Shown here one piece after another: positions 36,126 through 43,922 of a stretch of 64,000 bases of DNA. The DNA is from Streptomyces cynarae (GTDB lineage: Bacteria; Actinomycetota; Actinomycetes; Streptomycetales; Streptomycetaceae): positions 3,455,001 to 3,519,000 of the forward strand of contig NZ_CP106793.1 in NCBI RefSeq assembly GCF_025642135.1, in the 5' to 3' direction. A program made the translations under genes and the position numbers. The notes below the pieces were generated by a model that worked only from the letters and a program-made list of their open reading frames with translations, did no database searches and had not been told where the DNA came from. Positions within the stretch are counted from its first letter, which is position 1, and the number at the start of each line of letters is the position of its first letter.

Positions 36126-36712
36126 GCCGTCACCCCCCGCTCCTCCAGTGCCAGCTTCATCGACCGCAGGGCGTAGAACACCCTGGAGCGCACCGTTCCG
36201 CTGGGGATGCCGAGCGTTTCGGCCGCCTCATTGACCGTACGCCCTTTGAAGTACGTTTCGACCAGGACCTCCCTGTGGGCAGGGGTCAGGTCTTCCAGCG
36301 CGTCCGACAGTGTCATCAGCCACAACGCCTTGTCGATCTCGTCCTCCGCGGGGATGACCTCCAGCGGCGACGGGTCGACCTCCTGCGGCCGGGCCTGCCG
36401 GCTGCGGTGGCCGTCGATGACGATGCGCCGGGCGACCGTCACCAGCCAGGGGCGTACCGAACCGGTCGCTCGGTTGAGCTGGCCGGCGTTCTTCCAGGCA
36501 CGGATGAGCGTCTCCTGCACGACGTCCTCGGCGCGCTGCCGGTCGCCCGCGACCAGGCGCAGCACGTAGGCGAGCAGGGGTCCCGCATGTTCTCGATACA
36601 GGGCACGCATCAGCTCCTCGTCCGGCTCGGTCGAGGACGCCGAGGACGAGGTCATGCGATGTCGGGCCCTGGGCCGCTTTCGTTCATCAGCCACGGCGGA
36701 ATCCTTGCGCAC
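36122..36712 (-). CDS. sigU: ECF sigma factor SigU-like (196 aa)
   Basis: It has sigma-70 region 2 (DEELMRALYREHAGPLLAYVLRLVAGDRQRAEDVVQETLIRAWKN) and region 4 (SDALEDLTPAHREVLVETYFKGRTVNEAAETLGIPSGTVRSRVFYALRSMK). GTG 36712 is chosen since GGAGGT lies just upstream. GTG 36694 (AAGGA site) and ATG 36655 are alternatives that would shorten the basic start. S. coelicolor SigU with RsuA occupies the same neighbourhood (recalled SCO2954), where it affects differentiation and secreted protein expression. The gene name follows that synteny. Confidence 0.9.
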   Translation of the reverse strand: MRKDSAVADERKRPRARHRMTSSSASSTEPDEELMRALYREHAGPLLAYVLRLVAGDRQRAEDVVQETLIRAWKNAGQLNRATGSVRPWLVTVARRIVIDGHRSRQARPQEVDPSPLEVIPAEDEIDKALWLMTLSDALEDLTPAHREVLVETYFKGRTVNEAAETLGIPSGTVRSRVFYALRSMKLALEERGVTA

Positions 36713-37369
36713 GCCTACCTCCGGTGTCCGGGGGTTCCCCCAGTCGGTCGCTCACATCCGGGTACGCGCGAGTAGGTCCGCGTGTTCAAAGCGACACCAG
36801 AAATTTCTTGGAGAAGGTGTGGAAGCCCTTGTTCCCGGGCACCCATTTCTCCCCCAACGGGACATACGGCCGCCGGAGCGGAGAGACCCAGGTCACACCG
36901 GCAGGCGCTTCACTCCCGGACTCACCAAGATCGCCGTGTGAAAATTTGGCTGGACTTCGGTGGAGGAATTGTCGAGATCGAGGTGCGCACTGCCCGATTT
37001 CAGCCAAATTCTTCGGTAACTCTGCTTTTTCCGTGAGCTAGACGAATGGCCTCCCTTGCCGTTGTTTCCCTCGGCTTCCTTTCCTTTCAGGGTGTTCATG
37101 GCGTTCAGGGCGTTCAACGGGTTCACGGTGTTCAGGGCGTTCAGCCTGTTGCTAGGAACCCCGGGGCTTCAGCCCTGGGGGAATCGCGTCCTGGGGCTCG
37201 CGGCGGGCAGCGCCGCGGGTTCGCTGCGTCCGTTTGGCCGCGTAGCGGCTGGGGGGCCGTGTCCGGCGGTGCCGGTGAGAGCCGGGCCTCAGGCGCCGGG
37301 TTCACTCGGTGGGGTGACAGGTGGGGAACGTGCGGTGGGCGGTCGTACGCGTGTGTAGGTTTGTTGATC
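36713..37369. other. sigU upstream region and left end of the TnpB element
   Basis: A 657-base gap. Positions 36780-37080 have lower GC than their surroundings and a 10-bp inverted repeat (AATTTGGCTG at 36943-36952, CAGCCAAATT at 37001-37010). Within it a short GTG frame of 32 codons (MKIWLDFGGGIVEIEVR) is open, but no ribosome site supports it. A seven-unit 9-bp repeat (37086-37148) and the TnpB element hairpin follow. The sigU promoter is expected at 36730-36830 but no clear motif was recognised. Confidence 0.5.
37086..37148. repeat. Seven-unit 9-bp repeat TTCAGGGCG beside the TnpB element
   Basis: Units TTCAGGGTG, TTCATGGCG, TTCAGGGCG, TTCAACGGG, TTCACGGTG, TTCAGGGCG and TTCAGCCTG are contiguous. 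The element's left-end hairpin starts 10 bp later. The period is a multiple of three, but no credible gene reads across it. Confidence 0.88.
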
Positions 37370-38623
37370 ATGAAGCTGGTGGTCCAGGTCAGGCTGCTGC
37401 CGACGCCCGTGCAGGCGGCGGCGCTTGAGGCGACCCTGCATGCCTGCAACGAGGCGGCCACCTGGGCCAGCGGCGTGGCGTTCGACAAGGACGTGAAGCG
37501 GAACTTCGCGCTGCGCGAGCACACCTACGGCGAGCTCAAGACCCGGTGGGGGCTAGGAGCTCAGGCGGCCCAGCACGTGATCAAGAAGACGTGCGACGCG
37601 TATGCCGCTTTGAAGGCGAACCTCAGTTCCGGGAATCTGGGCAGGCCCGGTTCCCGGCGGTACCGGAAGGCCACCGGCAAGCCCATCGCCTTCCGGTCGC
37701 AGAGCGCGCAGCCCTACGACGACCGGATGCTGTCCTGGCGGATCGACCAGCGGAAGGTGTCCATCTGGACGGTGGCCGGGCGGGTCAAGGACGTGGCGTT
37801 CACCGCCTCCCCGCAGCAGCTGGCCACCCTCGCCCTGTACCGCAGGGGCGAGTCCGACCTGGTGTGCCGGGACGGCATGTGGTTCCTGCTGGCCACCTGC
37901 GAGGTGCCCGAAGCCGCACAGAACACCGATCCGGTGGACTTCCTCGGCGTCGACCTGGGCATCGTGAACATCGCCACCACCTCGGACGGCGAGATCATGG
38001 CCGGGCGTCAGCTGAACCGCATCCGGCGCCGGGAACGCACGCTGCGCACGAAGCTGCAGAAGAAGAACACCCCCTCCGCGAAACGCCGCCTGAAGAAGCG
38101 AAGGCGTAAGGAGGCGCGGCGGGCCAGAGACATCAACCACAAGATCGCGAAGCATGTGGTGGCCGAGGCGGAACGCACCGGTCGTGGGATCGCCCTGGAG
38201 GATCTGAGGGGCATCCGCGAGCGGGTACGGCTTCGCAAGCCCCAACGGGCCACCCACTCCAGCTGGGCCTTCGCCCAGCTGGGGTCGTTCATCGCGTACA
38301 AGGCCCGCCGGGAGGGGGTGCCGGTGGTGTACGTCGATCCGGCGTACACCTCCCGCACCTGCGCCGAGTGCGGCCACATCGACAAGGCGAACCGGGTCTC
38401 GCAGGCCTGGTTCGCGTGCCGGTCCTGCGGATTCGTTGATCATGCGGACCGGAACGGCTCCCGCAACATCCGCGCACGCGCGTGGGAGTTGTGGCGACGC
38501 GGGGCCCAGTCAACGGCCCCCGCCTCACCCGTCGCAGCCACGGGTGGGGCCGGACGCAAACGGCACGTCACCGCCAGCGACGCCCGCTGTGCAAGCCCTG
38601 TCGCATCAGCGGCGGGTAGTTGA
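37370..38623 (+). CDS. tnpB: TnpB, RNA-guided nuclease of IS200/IS605 (417 aa)
   Basis: OrfB/TnpB protein with all RuvC-like catalytic residues: Asp195 (LGVDLGIVNIATTSDG), Glu277 (GIALEDLRGIR) and Asp360 (DHADRNGSRNIRAR). The Zn ribbon is Cys331, Cys334, Cys350 and Cys353 (TCAECGH, FACRSCGF). The N-terminal HTH_OrfB region is MKLVVQVRLLPTPVQAAALEATLHACNEAATWAS. The C-terminal ~38 residues (TAPASPVAATGGAGRKRH) are low-complexity and overlap the expected guide-RNA scaffold. ATG 37370 is used. The ribosome site is weak. TnpB is probably active as an RNA-guided DNA endonuclease, but this is unproven for this copy. Confidence 0.9.
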   Translation: MKLVVQVRLLPTPVQAAALEATLHACNEAATWASGVAFDKDVKRNFALREHTYGELKTRWGLGAQAAQHVIKKTCDAYAALKANLSSGNLGRPGSRRYRKATGKPIAFRSQSAQPYDDRMLSWRIDQRKVSIWTVAGRVKDVAFTASPQQLATLALYRRGESDLVCRDGMWFLLATCEVPEAAQNTDPVDFLGVDLGIVNIATTSDGEIMAGRQLNRIRRRERTLRTKLQKKNTPSAKRRLKKRRRKEARRARDINHKIAKHVVAEAERTGRGIALEDLRGIRERVRLRKPQRATHSSWAFAQLGSFIAYKARREGVPVVYVDPAYTSRTCAECGHIDKANRVSQAWFACRSCGFVDHADRNGSRNIRARAWELWRRGAQSTAPASPVAATGGAGRKRHVTASDARCASPVASAAGS

Positions 38624-38634
38624 CAACGTCCAGT
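38490..38634 (+). ncRNA. Predicted omega (reRNA) scaffold at the right end of the TnpB element
   Basis: TnpB guide RNAs derive from the 3' end of tnpB and the element's right end. Here that segment has a hairpin CACCCGT ... ACGGGTG near 38526-38547 and further GC-rich pairing, ending at GGGTAGTTGAC. Bases after about 38635 would be the guide. Boundaries are inferred only from family behaviour. Confidence 0.4.
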
Positions 38635-38869
38635 AGTCACGCTCGGGAGCTCGCCCCACAGAGAGCGGCACCCGGACCCCCCGGTACGCCCACCATGGCA
38701 GACGGGACTGACAACGCCCGGCCGCCGCCTCACCGCGCCCCTGCCCGCCAGGTGAGAGCAACGTTCCCTTCCGGTCACCGGGTGCCACAGGGCGGAAACG
38801 CGTCCTCCCTACCTTCGGGACTCATCACCGCGTACCGACACCCGGGCACCGCAGAACCGTGGAGGCGTC

Positions 38870-40252
38870 ATGACAGCCCCGAGCACAGCCCCCGCCGCCG
38901 GCAGGGGAGGCCGCTGGATCCAGCAGTGGGATCCCGAGGACGAGACGTTCTGGAACGAGACCGGGGAGAAGATCGCCCGGCGCAACCTGCTGTTCTCCGT
39001 CTTCTCCGAGCACATCGGGTTCTCGATCTGGACCATGTGGTCGGTCCTCGTGCTCTTCATGGGGCCGAAGTACGGGCTGACCCCCGCCGACAAGTTCATG
39101 CTCACGTCCATGGTCACGCTCGTCGGTGCCGTCGTCCGCGTCCCCTACACCTTCGCGGTCGCCGTCTTCGGCGGGCGCAACTGGACGATCATCTCCGCGA
39201 GCCTGCTGCTCATCCCGACGATCGCCGCCTTCGTCGTGATGAAGCCGGGGACCTCCTTCTCCACCTTCCTGATCGTCGGGCTGCTCGCGGGCATCGGCGG
39301 CGGCAACTTCGCGTCCTCGATGACCAACATCAACGCCTTCTTCCCGCTGCGGAAGAAGGGATGGGCCCTCGGCCTCAACGCGGGCGGCGGCAACATCGGC
39401 GTGCCCGTCATCCAGCTCGTCGCCCTCGCGATCATCGGCGCGAGCGGCGGGCCGCGCGTGCTGCTCGGGATCTACATCCCGCTGATCGTCGTCGCCGCCG
39501 TGCTCGCCGCCCTCTACATGGACAACCTCGCCTCCGTGAAGAACGACACCGGCGCCGCCAAGGACGCCGCGAAGGACGCCCACACCTGGATCATGTCCTT
39601 CCTCTACATCGGCACCTTCGGCTCGTTCATCGGCTACAGCTTCGCCTTCGGTCAGGTGCTGCAGAACCAGTTCGGGCGCACCCCGCTGCAGGCGGCGTAC
39701 GTCACCTTCATCGGCCCGCTGCTCGGTTCGCTGATCCGGCCCGTGGGCGGCTGGCTCGCCGACCGCTACGGCGGCTCGAAGATCACGCTGTGGAACTTCG
39801 TCGCCATGGGCGCGGCCACCGCCGTCCTGGTCTTCGCGAGCATGCAGAAGTCGCTGCCGCTGTTCACCGCCGCGTTCGTCGTCCTGTTCGTGCTCAGCGG
39901 GCTCGGCAACGGGTCGACGTACAAGATGATCCCCGGCATCTTCCAGGCCAAGGCCGTCGCGAAGGGGCTCGAGGGTGAGGAGGCCGCCGCCTACGGCCGG
40001 CGGCTGTCCGGCGCCTCCATGGGTCTCATCGGCGCCGTGGGCGCGCTCGGCGGCGTCGGCATCAACCTCGCCTTCCGGCAGTCCTTCCTCTCCTACGGCT
40101 CCGGCACCGGCGCCTTCGTCGCCTTCCTCGCCTTCTACGCCGCGGCCTTCGTGGTCACCTGGGCCGTATACCTTCGCCGCCCGGCCGCGCAACCTCGGGC
40201 AAACGCTTCCACCTCCGAGGCGAAGCAGCAGCTCAGCTACGCCGAGGTGTGA
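38870..40252 (+). CDS. narK: NarK-type nitrate/nitrite MFS transporter (460 aa)
   Basis: NNP-family MFS protein with 12 membrane helices. Nitrate signature regions are GLLAGIGGGNFASSMTNINAFFPLRKKGWALGLNAGGGNIGV (residues about 140-182) and its second-half counterpart RRLSGASMGLIGAVGALGGVGINLAFRQSF. RLADRYGG-like loop GGWLADRYGGSKIT is present. ATG 38870 has GTGGAGGCGTC upstream. A strong terminator follows, then the nitrate-assimilation regulator nnaR, the arrangement known from S. coelicolor (recalled SCO2959/SCO2958). It likely imports nitrate or exports nitrite for assimilation or anaerobic use. Confidence 0.93.
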   Translation: MTAPSTAPAAGRGGRWIQQWDPEDETFWNETGEKIARRNLLFSVFSEHIGFSIWTMWSVLVLFMGPKYGLTPADKFMLTSMVTLVGAVVRVPYTFAVAVFGGRNWTIISASLLLIPTIAAFVVMKPGTSFSTFLIVGLLAGIGGGNFASSMTNINAFFPLRKKGWALGLNAGGGNIGVPVIQLVALAIIGASGGPRVLLGIYIPLIVVAAVLAALYMDNLASVKNDTGAAKDAAKDAHTWIMSFLYIGTFGSFIGYSFAFGQVLQNQFGRTPLQAAYVTFIGPLLGSLIRPVGGWLADRYGGSKITLWNFVAMGAATAVLVFASMQKSLPLFTAAFVVLFVLSGLGNGSTYKMIPGIFQAKAVAKGLEGEEAAAYGRRLSGASMGLIGAVGALGGVGINLAFRQSFLSYGSGTGAFVAFLAFYAAAFVVTWAVYLRRPAAQPRANASTSEAKQQLSYAEV

Positions 40253-40278
40253 CGTAACACCAGCGACATGAAGCGGAA

Positions 40279-40310
40279 CCGAGCCTGTCACGAGCCGTTG
40301 ACAGGCTCGG
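40279..40310 (+). terminator. narK terminator
   Basis: A perfect 12-bp stem (CCGAGCCTGTCA and complement) with an 8-nt loop begins 27 bp after the narK stop. Confidence 0.85.
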
Positions 40311-40335
40311 TCGGCATGTAGGTAGGACGCGTACG

Positions 40336-40365
40336 ACCGGTGTTCACGACCGCGTGACCACCGGT
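40336..40365 (+). promoter_or_regulatory. 30-bp inverted repeat upstream of nnaR
   Basis: ACCGGTGTTCACG-ACCG-CGTGACCACCGGT pairs at 12 of 13 positions and ends 28 bp before the nnaR start. The TTCAC/GTGA halves and position make it a good operator candidate for NnaR itself or GlnR. Confidence 0.7.
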
Positions 40366-40393
40366 ATGCCGACTCGAGTGCGGGACGAGAGCC

Positions 40394-41545
40394 ATGTACG
40401 ACAACCAGCAGCGACCAGAACACGGGCCTCTCGAGGGGTTCACCGTGGGCGTGACGGCCGCGCGACGGGCCGACGAGCTGGGGGCCCTGCTCCAGCGGCG
40501 CGGCGCGTCCGTGCTGCACGCACCGGCCCTGCGCATCGTGCCGCTCGCCGACGACGGGGAACTGCTCGCCGCCACCAAGGAGTTGATCGACCGGGCGCCG
40601 GACATCGCGGTCGCCACCACCGCGATCGGCTTCCGCGGCTGGGTCGAGGCCGCCGACGGCTGGGGGCTCGGCGAGGACCTGCTCGCCCGGCTGCGCGGGG
40701 TGCGGCTGCTCGCGCGCGGTCCGAAGGTCAAGGGCGCCATACGGGCGGCCGGGCTGACCGAGGAGTGGTCGCCCAGCTCGGAGTCCATGGCCGAGGTGCT
40801 CGACCGGCTGCTCGAGGAAGGCGTCGACGGCCTCCGTGTCGCCGTCCAACTGCACGGCGAGCCGCTGCCGGGCTTCGTGGAGGCGCTGCGGGAGGGGGGC
40901 GCCGAGGTGGTGGGGGTGCCGGTGTACCGGTGGATGCCGCCGGAGGACATCGGGCCGATGGACCGGCTCCTCGACGCGACCGTCAGCCGGGGCCTGGACG
41001 CCCTCACCTTCACCAGCGCGCCCGCTGCCGCGTCCCTGCTCTCCCGGGCCGAGGAGCGCGGGCTGCTGCCGGAACTGCTCGCCGCCCTGAACCACGACGT
41101 GCTGCCCGCCTGCGTCGGCCCCGTCACCGCGCTGCCGCTCCAGGCCCTCGGCATCGACACGGTCCAGCCCGAACGCTTCCGGCTCGGCCCGCTCGTCCAG
41201 CTCCTGTGCCAGGAACTGCCGGCCCGGGCCCGTACGCTGCCCATCGCCGGCCACCGGGTGGAGATCCGCGGGCACGCGGTGATGGTGGACGGCGACCTGC
41301 GGCCCGTACCGCCGGCGGGGATGTCCCTGCTGCGCGCCCTGTCCCGGCGGCCGGGCTGGGTGGTCGCCCGCTCCGACCTGCTGCGCGCGCTCCCGGGCGC
41401 CGGGCGCGACGAGCACGCCGTGGAGACGGCGATGGCCCGGCTGCGGACGGCCCTCGGGGCGCCCAAGCTGATCCAGACGGTGGTCAAGCGCGGCTACCGG
41501 CTCGCGCTCGACCCTGCGGCGGACTCCAAGTACGCGGACGTGTGA
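40394..41545 (+). CDS. nnaR: Uroporphyrinogen-III synthase-like regulator with C-terminal winged helix (383 aa)
   Basis: Residues about 15-265 resemble HemD (GFTVGVTAARRADELGALLQRRGASVLHAPALRIVPL, FTSAPAAASLLSRAEERG, VGPVTALPLQALGI). Residues about 280-375 form an OmpR/PhoB-type winged helix (GHRVEIRGHAVMVDGDLRPVPPAGMSLLRALSRRPGWVVARSDLLRALPG ... LIQTVVKRGYRLAL). This fusion matches NnaR, a GlnR-target regulator of nitrate/nitrite assimilation in S. coelicolor and related mycobacterial proteins beside narK. The HemD part probably senses a ligand rather than making uroporphyrinogen III. ATG 40394 is the start. Confidence 0.92.
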   Translation: MYDNQQRPEHGPLEGFTVGVTAARRADELGALLQRRGASVLHAPALRIVPLADDGELLAATKELIDRAPDIAVATTAIGFRGWVEAADGWGLGEDLLARLRGVRLLARGPKVKGAIRAAGLTEEWSPSSESMAEVLDRLLEEGVDGLRVAVQLHGEPLPGFVEALREGGAEVVGVPVYRWMPPEDIGPMDRLLDATVSRGLDALTFTSAPAAASLLSRAEERGLLPELLAALNHDVLPACVGPVTALPLQALGIDTVQPERFRLGPLVQLLCQELPARARTLPIAGHRVEIRGHAVMVDGDLRPVPPAGMSLLRALSRRPGWVVARSDLLRALPGAGRDEHAVETAMARLRTALGAPKLIQTVVKRGYRLALDPAADSKYADV

Positions 41546-41550
41546 GCCGC

Positions 41551-41641
41551 CTCCACTGGAGCGGCGCCCGGGCGGGACACGCCTCCCTGGAGAGCGCCCG
41601 GGCGAGGCAGCCTTCTCCTGGAGGGCGCCCGGGCGAGGCGG
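41551..41641. repeat. Three ~30-bp GC-rich repeats after nnaR
   Basis: Units share CTCC-CTGGAG-GCGCCCGGGCG-GGC, at about 41551, 41583 and 41612, each with a CGCCCGGGCG palindrome. The remaining bases up to 41829 hold no gene. Confidence 0.75.
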
Positions 41642-41829
41642 GCCAGGCGGGGGTCGGCGGCGGGCCCGTACCGCCGACTGAGGCGCGCGAGGGACATCGC
41701 CGGGACGCGTGGGCGCATCGAGCGGCGTGCACCGTGGAGTTCGGGGACGTACGGGGCCTTCCCCGAGGCGTGTGCGGGCGGGCACTGTAGAGGGGGCGAC
41801 CGCGGCGACTCCAAGGCGGTGACAGGCAC

Positions 41830-42417
41830 ATGGCATACGGCACGGCCACGGCCTCGTACGCGTTGCGGTTCGATTCCGGGCGGATCTGCCTGGACCTGCT
41901 GACGACGACGCATCCCGAGGAACGCCTCGACTCGGTGGACCGGTTGCGGGCGTGGATCACCGGGTCCGGGCTGGTGCCGCCGGGTACCCCGCTGACCGGG
42001 GTGGACGCGGGCTGGCTGCGGGCGTTCCGTGAACTGCGCGAGCAGGTCGGCCAGTTGGTGGGTGGCGAACTGGACGGGCGTCCGGCGGACGGGGCGCTGA
42101 TCCGGGTCAACGCCGCGGCCCGGGGCGCACCGCCCGCGCCGTGCGCGGTCCGTACGGAGGACGGCGCGCTGGTACGACGACTGCGCGCACTGCCCACCTG
42201 CGAGGACCTGCTGGCCGCGGTGGCCCGCGAGACCATCGAGCTGCTGACCGATCCGAAGGCCAGGGCGAGCCTGCGCCGGTGCGAGGGGGACAACTGCCCG
42301 ATCGTCTACCTGGACACGTCCCGGGGCCGACGCCGCCGCTGGTGTTCGAGCGAGGTGTGCGGCAACCGTGAGCGGGTCGCCCGCCACCGCCGGCGGGCAG
42401 CACTGGCACGGGCGTAG
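41830..42417 (+). CDS. CGNR zinc-finger protein (195 aa)
   Basis: ABATE-type N-terminal domain (DSGRICLDLLTTTHPEERLDSVDRLRAWITGSGL ... LRAFRELREQVGQLV) followed by the CGNR zinc finger at about residues 150-185 (RRCEGDNCPIVYLDTSRGRRRRWCSSEVCGNRERVARHRRR), with four Cys ligands. Such proteins are presumed stress-linked transcription regulators. ATG 41830 has a weak ribosome site (GTGACAGG). It stands alone, convergent with the LacI gene of cluster 1. Confidence 0.92.
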   Translation: MAYGTATASYALRFDSGRICLDLLTTTHPEERLDSVDRLRAWITGSGLVPPGTPLTGVDAGWLRAFRELREQVGQLVGGELDGRPADGALIRVNAAARGAPPAPCAVRTEDGALVRRLRALPTCEDLLAAVARETIELLTDPKARASLRRCEGDNCPIVYLDTSRGRRRRWCSSEVCGNRERVARHRRRAALARA

Positions 42418-42509
42418 GTCCACCGAAGCCTTCCCGGTGCGCCACGCCGGGCCAGGGCACACCCCGTGGACGACCTCACCACCGGACACCGGTCGTTCGG
42501 CTGCCCGGT

Positions 42510-42565
42510 GTGGATCAGTCCGCGTGGATCAGTCCGTGCGGATCAGCCGGCGCGGATCAGATGGA
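42510..42565. repeat. Four 14-bp GTGGATCAGTCCG repeats
   Basis: Units GTGGATCAGTCCGC, GTGGATCAGTCCGT, GCGGATCAGCCGGC and GCGGATCAGATGGA are contiguous. The last overlaps the stop codon of the LacI gene read on the minus strand. Confidence 0.8.
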
Positions 42566-43606
42566 GTCCTCCCGCTCGACCTGGGGCACGAGGGGCGCGG
42601 TGGTCGCACGAGGGATCAGATGGGTGGGCAGGACGACGTGGCGCGTGCGGTCGGCGTCGGGGTCGTCGATCAGCTTCAGTGCGAGTTCGCCGGCCACCCG
42701 GCCCATGTCCGAGGGTGACTGGGCGACCGTGGACAGATCGAACCACTCCGCCACCTGGTGGTCGTCGAAGCCGATGACGGACATCCGCTCGGGCACGTCT
42801 ATCCGCGCCCTGCGCAAGGTGGAGACGATGGCCGAGGCAAGCTCGTCCTGCTCGACGAAGACCGCGGTGGGCGGCTCCCGCAGGCTCAGAAGATGCCCGA
42901 CCCCCGCCACGATGCCGCGCTTGTCGTGGACCGACATGGCGACCACCAACTCGTCGTCCAGGGGTATGCCGACCTCGGAGAGCGCCTGCCGGTAGCCGTA
43001 CATCCGTTCGCGCGAGCTGAAGCTGAAGCCGCTGATGGTCGCGGTCTGCGCGAAGGCGATCCGGCGGTGTCCGAGGTTGAGCAGGTGGCGCGTGGCCTTG
43101 CGGGCTCCGGCCACGTCGTCGACGTACACGCTCGGGCGGCCCTCGACGTGCTGGCTGACGTAGATGACCGGCATCCCCAGGTCGTCCAGTCGCGCCATCT
43201 CCTCGTCGGTGAGGTCGAAGGCGAACACCAGCAGCGCGTCGGCGTTCCGCCGGGCCGGGAGACGCTCGAAGAACGAAGTGCGCTCGGCCAGGTTCGGGAT
43301 CACATAGACCATCAGCTCCATTGCGGACGCACGCAACAGCGGGCCGAGGGTGGACAGAGCCGAACCCATGAACCACGAGTTGAGCGTGGGCACAAGGACC
43401 GCCACGACTCCGGTTCTGCCCGTGACCAGGCTGGCGGCCTGCCGTGAGGCCGCGAAGTTCAGCTCACGCGCGGCCTGTTCGACCCGGGCGCGGACCTCCG
43501 GCGAGACGGACGTCATGCCGCGCAGGGTGCGGGAGACGGTCGACAGGGAGACCCCTGCCCGTTCGGCCACGTCGGCCATCGTGGAGTGCCGCTGAGCTGG
43601 TGACAT
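42557..43606 (-). CDS. LacI family transcriptional regulator of sugar cluster 1 (349 aa)
   Basis: LacI helix-turn-helix (HSTMADVAERAGVSLSTVSRTLRGMTSVSPEVRARVEQAARELNF) precedes a periplasmic-binding-like domain (GVVAVLVPTLNSWF, LPARRNADALLVFAFDL, VYVDDVAGARKATRHLLNLGHRRIAFAQT, AVFVEQDELASAIVSTLRRARI, MSVIGFDDHQVAEWFDLSTV). ATG 43606 is used. ATG 43579 (MADVAERAG) is an alternative. It is divergent from the binding-protein gene. The intergenic region has two CRE-like operators, so it probably represses the transporter and alpha-glucosidase genes. Confidence 0.93.
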   Translation of the reverse strand: MSPAQRHSTMADVAERAGVSLSTVSRTLRGMTSVSPEVRARVEQAARELNFAASRQAASLVTGRTGVVAVLVPTLNSWFMGSALSTLGPLLRASAMELMVYVIPNLAERTSFFERLPARRNADALLVFAFDLTDEEMARLDDLGMPVIYVSQHVEGRPSVYVDDVAGARKATRHLLNLGHRRIAFAQTATISGFSFSSRERMYGYRQALSEVGIPLDDELVVAMSVHDKRGIVAGVGHLLSLREPPTAVFVEQDELASAIVSTLRRARIDVPERMSVIGFDDHQVAEWFDLSTVAQSPSDMGRVAGELALKLIDDPDADRTRHVVLPTHLIPRATTAPLVPQVEREDSI

Positions 43607-43922
43607 GAGCGGAAGTTAGCACAGAAACGGGCATGCGAGAGCTGGCTGATGAAAGCGCTGCCACAAGACCCTTGTGGGGTGAATATGCCTGTTTTCACCC
43701 GTAAGTTGCTGTGATGCACACCTAAATCTATCCGAAATATCGACGGCTTATGGATTGACTTCCCCTGGGGGCGCTCCTAGCGTGCAAGCGTTGTCACGGC
43801 GCCATGCAAGACGCTTCCACGCAGTCGGCATCAAGGGCTGCGACCTGCGCTTTTGAAGGAGCGCACCCCGTGACAGCACTGTCAGCCGCGCCTTCGGTTC
43901 CGCACGACCAGGAGAGACAGTG
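43607..43922. promoter_or_regulatory. Divergent regulatory region of cluster 1 with two CRE-like operators
   Basis: TTGACT (43755-43760), a 17-nt spacer and TAGCGT (43778-43783) form a good promoter for the binding-protein gene. A CRE-like site TGCAAGCGTTGTCA (43783-43796) sits at its transcription start, and TGAAAGCGCTGCCA (43650-43663) near the lacI side matches the same TGNNANCGNTNNCA pattern. The rest of the 316 bases (43797-43922) is leader, with GGAGAG just before the start codon. Confidence 0.68.

Larger units (their letters stand above)
37149..38640 (+). mobile_element. IS200/IS605-family element with tnpB only
   Basis: The left end includes an imperfect palindrome at 37159-37180 (CCCCGGGGCT-TC-AGCCCTGGGG), typical of the subterminal hairpins of this family. 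The right end lies near 38630, after the tnpB stop, around GGGTAGTTGAC. No tnpA (Y1 HUH transposase) is present, so it would move only with help from another copy. No target-site duplication is expected for this family. Exact ends are estimates. Confidence 0.65.

Noticed and set aside
36937..37036. A 32-codon frame (MKIWLDFGGGIVEIEVR...) in the low-GC gap upstream of the TnpB element
   Set aside because: It has no ribosome site, no homology I can name and no codon bias. It lies in a region that reads as non-coding, so I did not annotate it as a gene.
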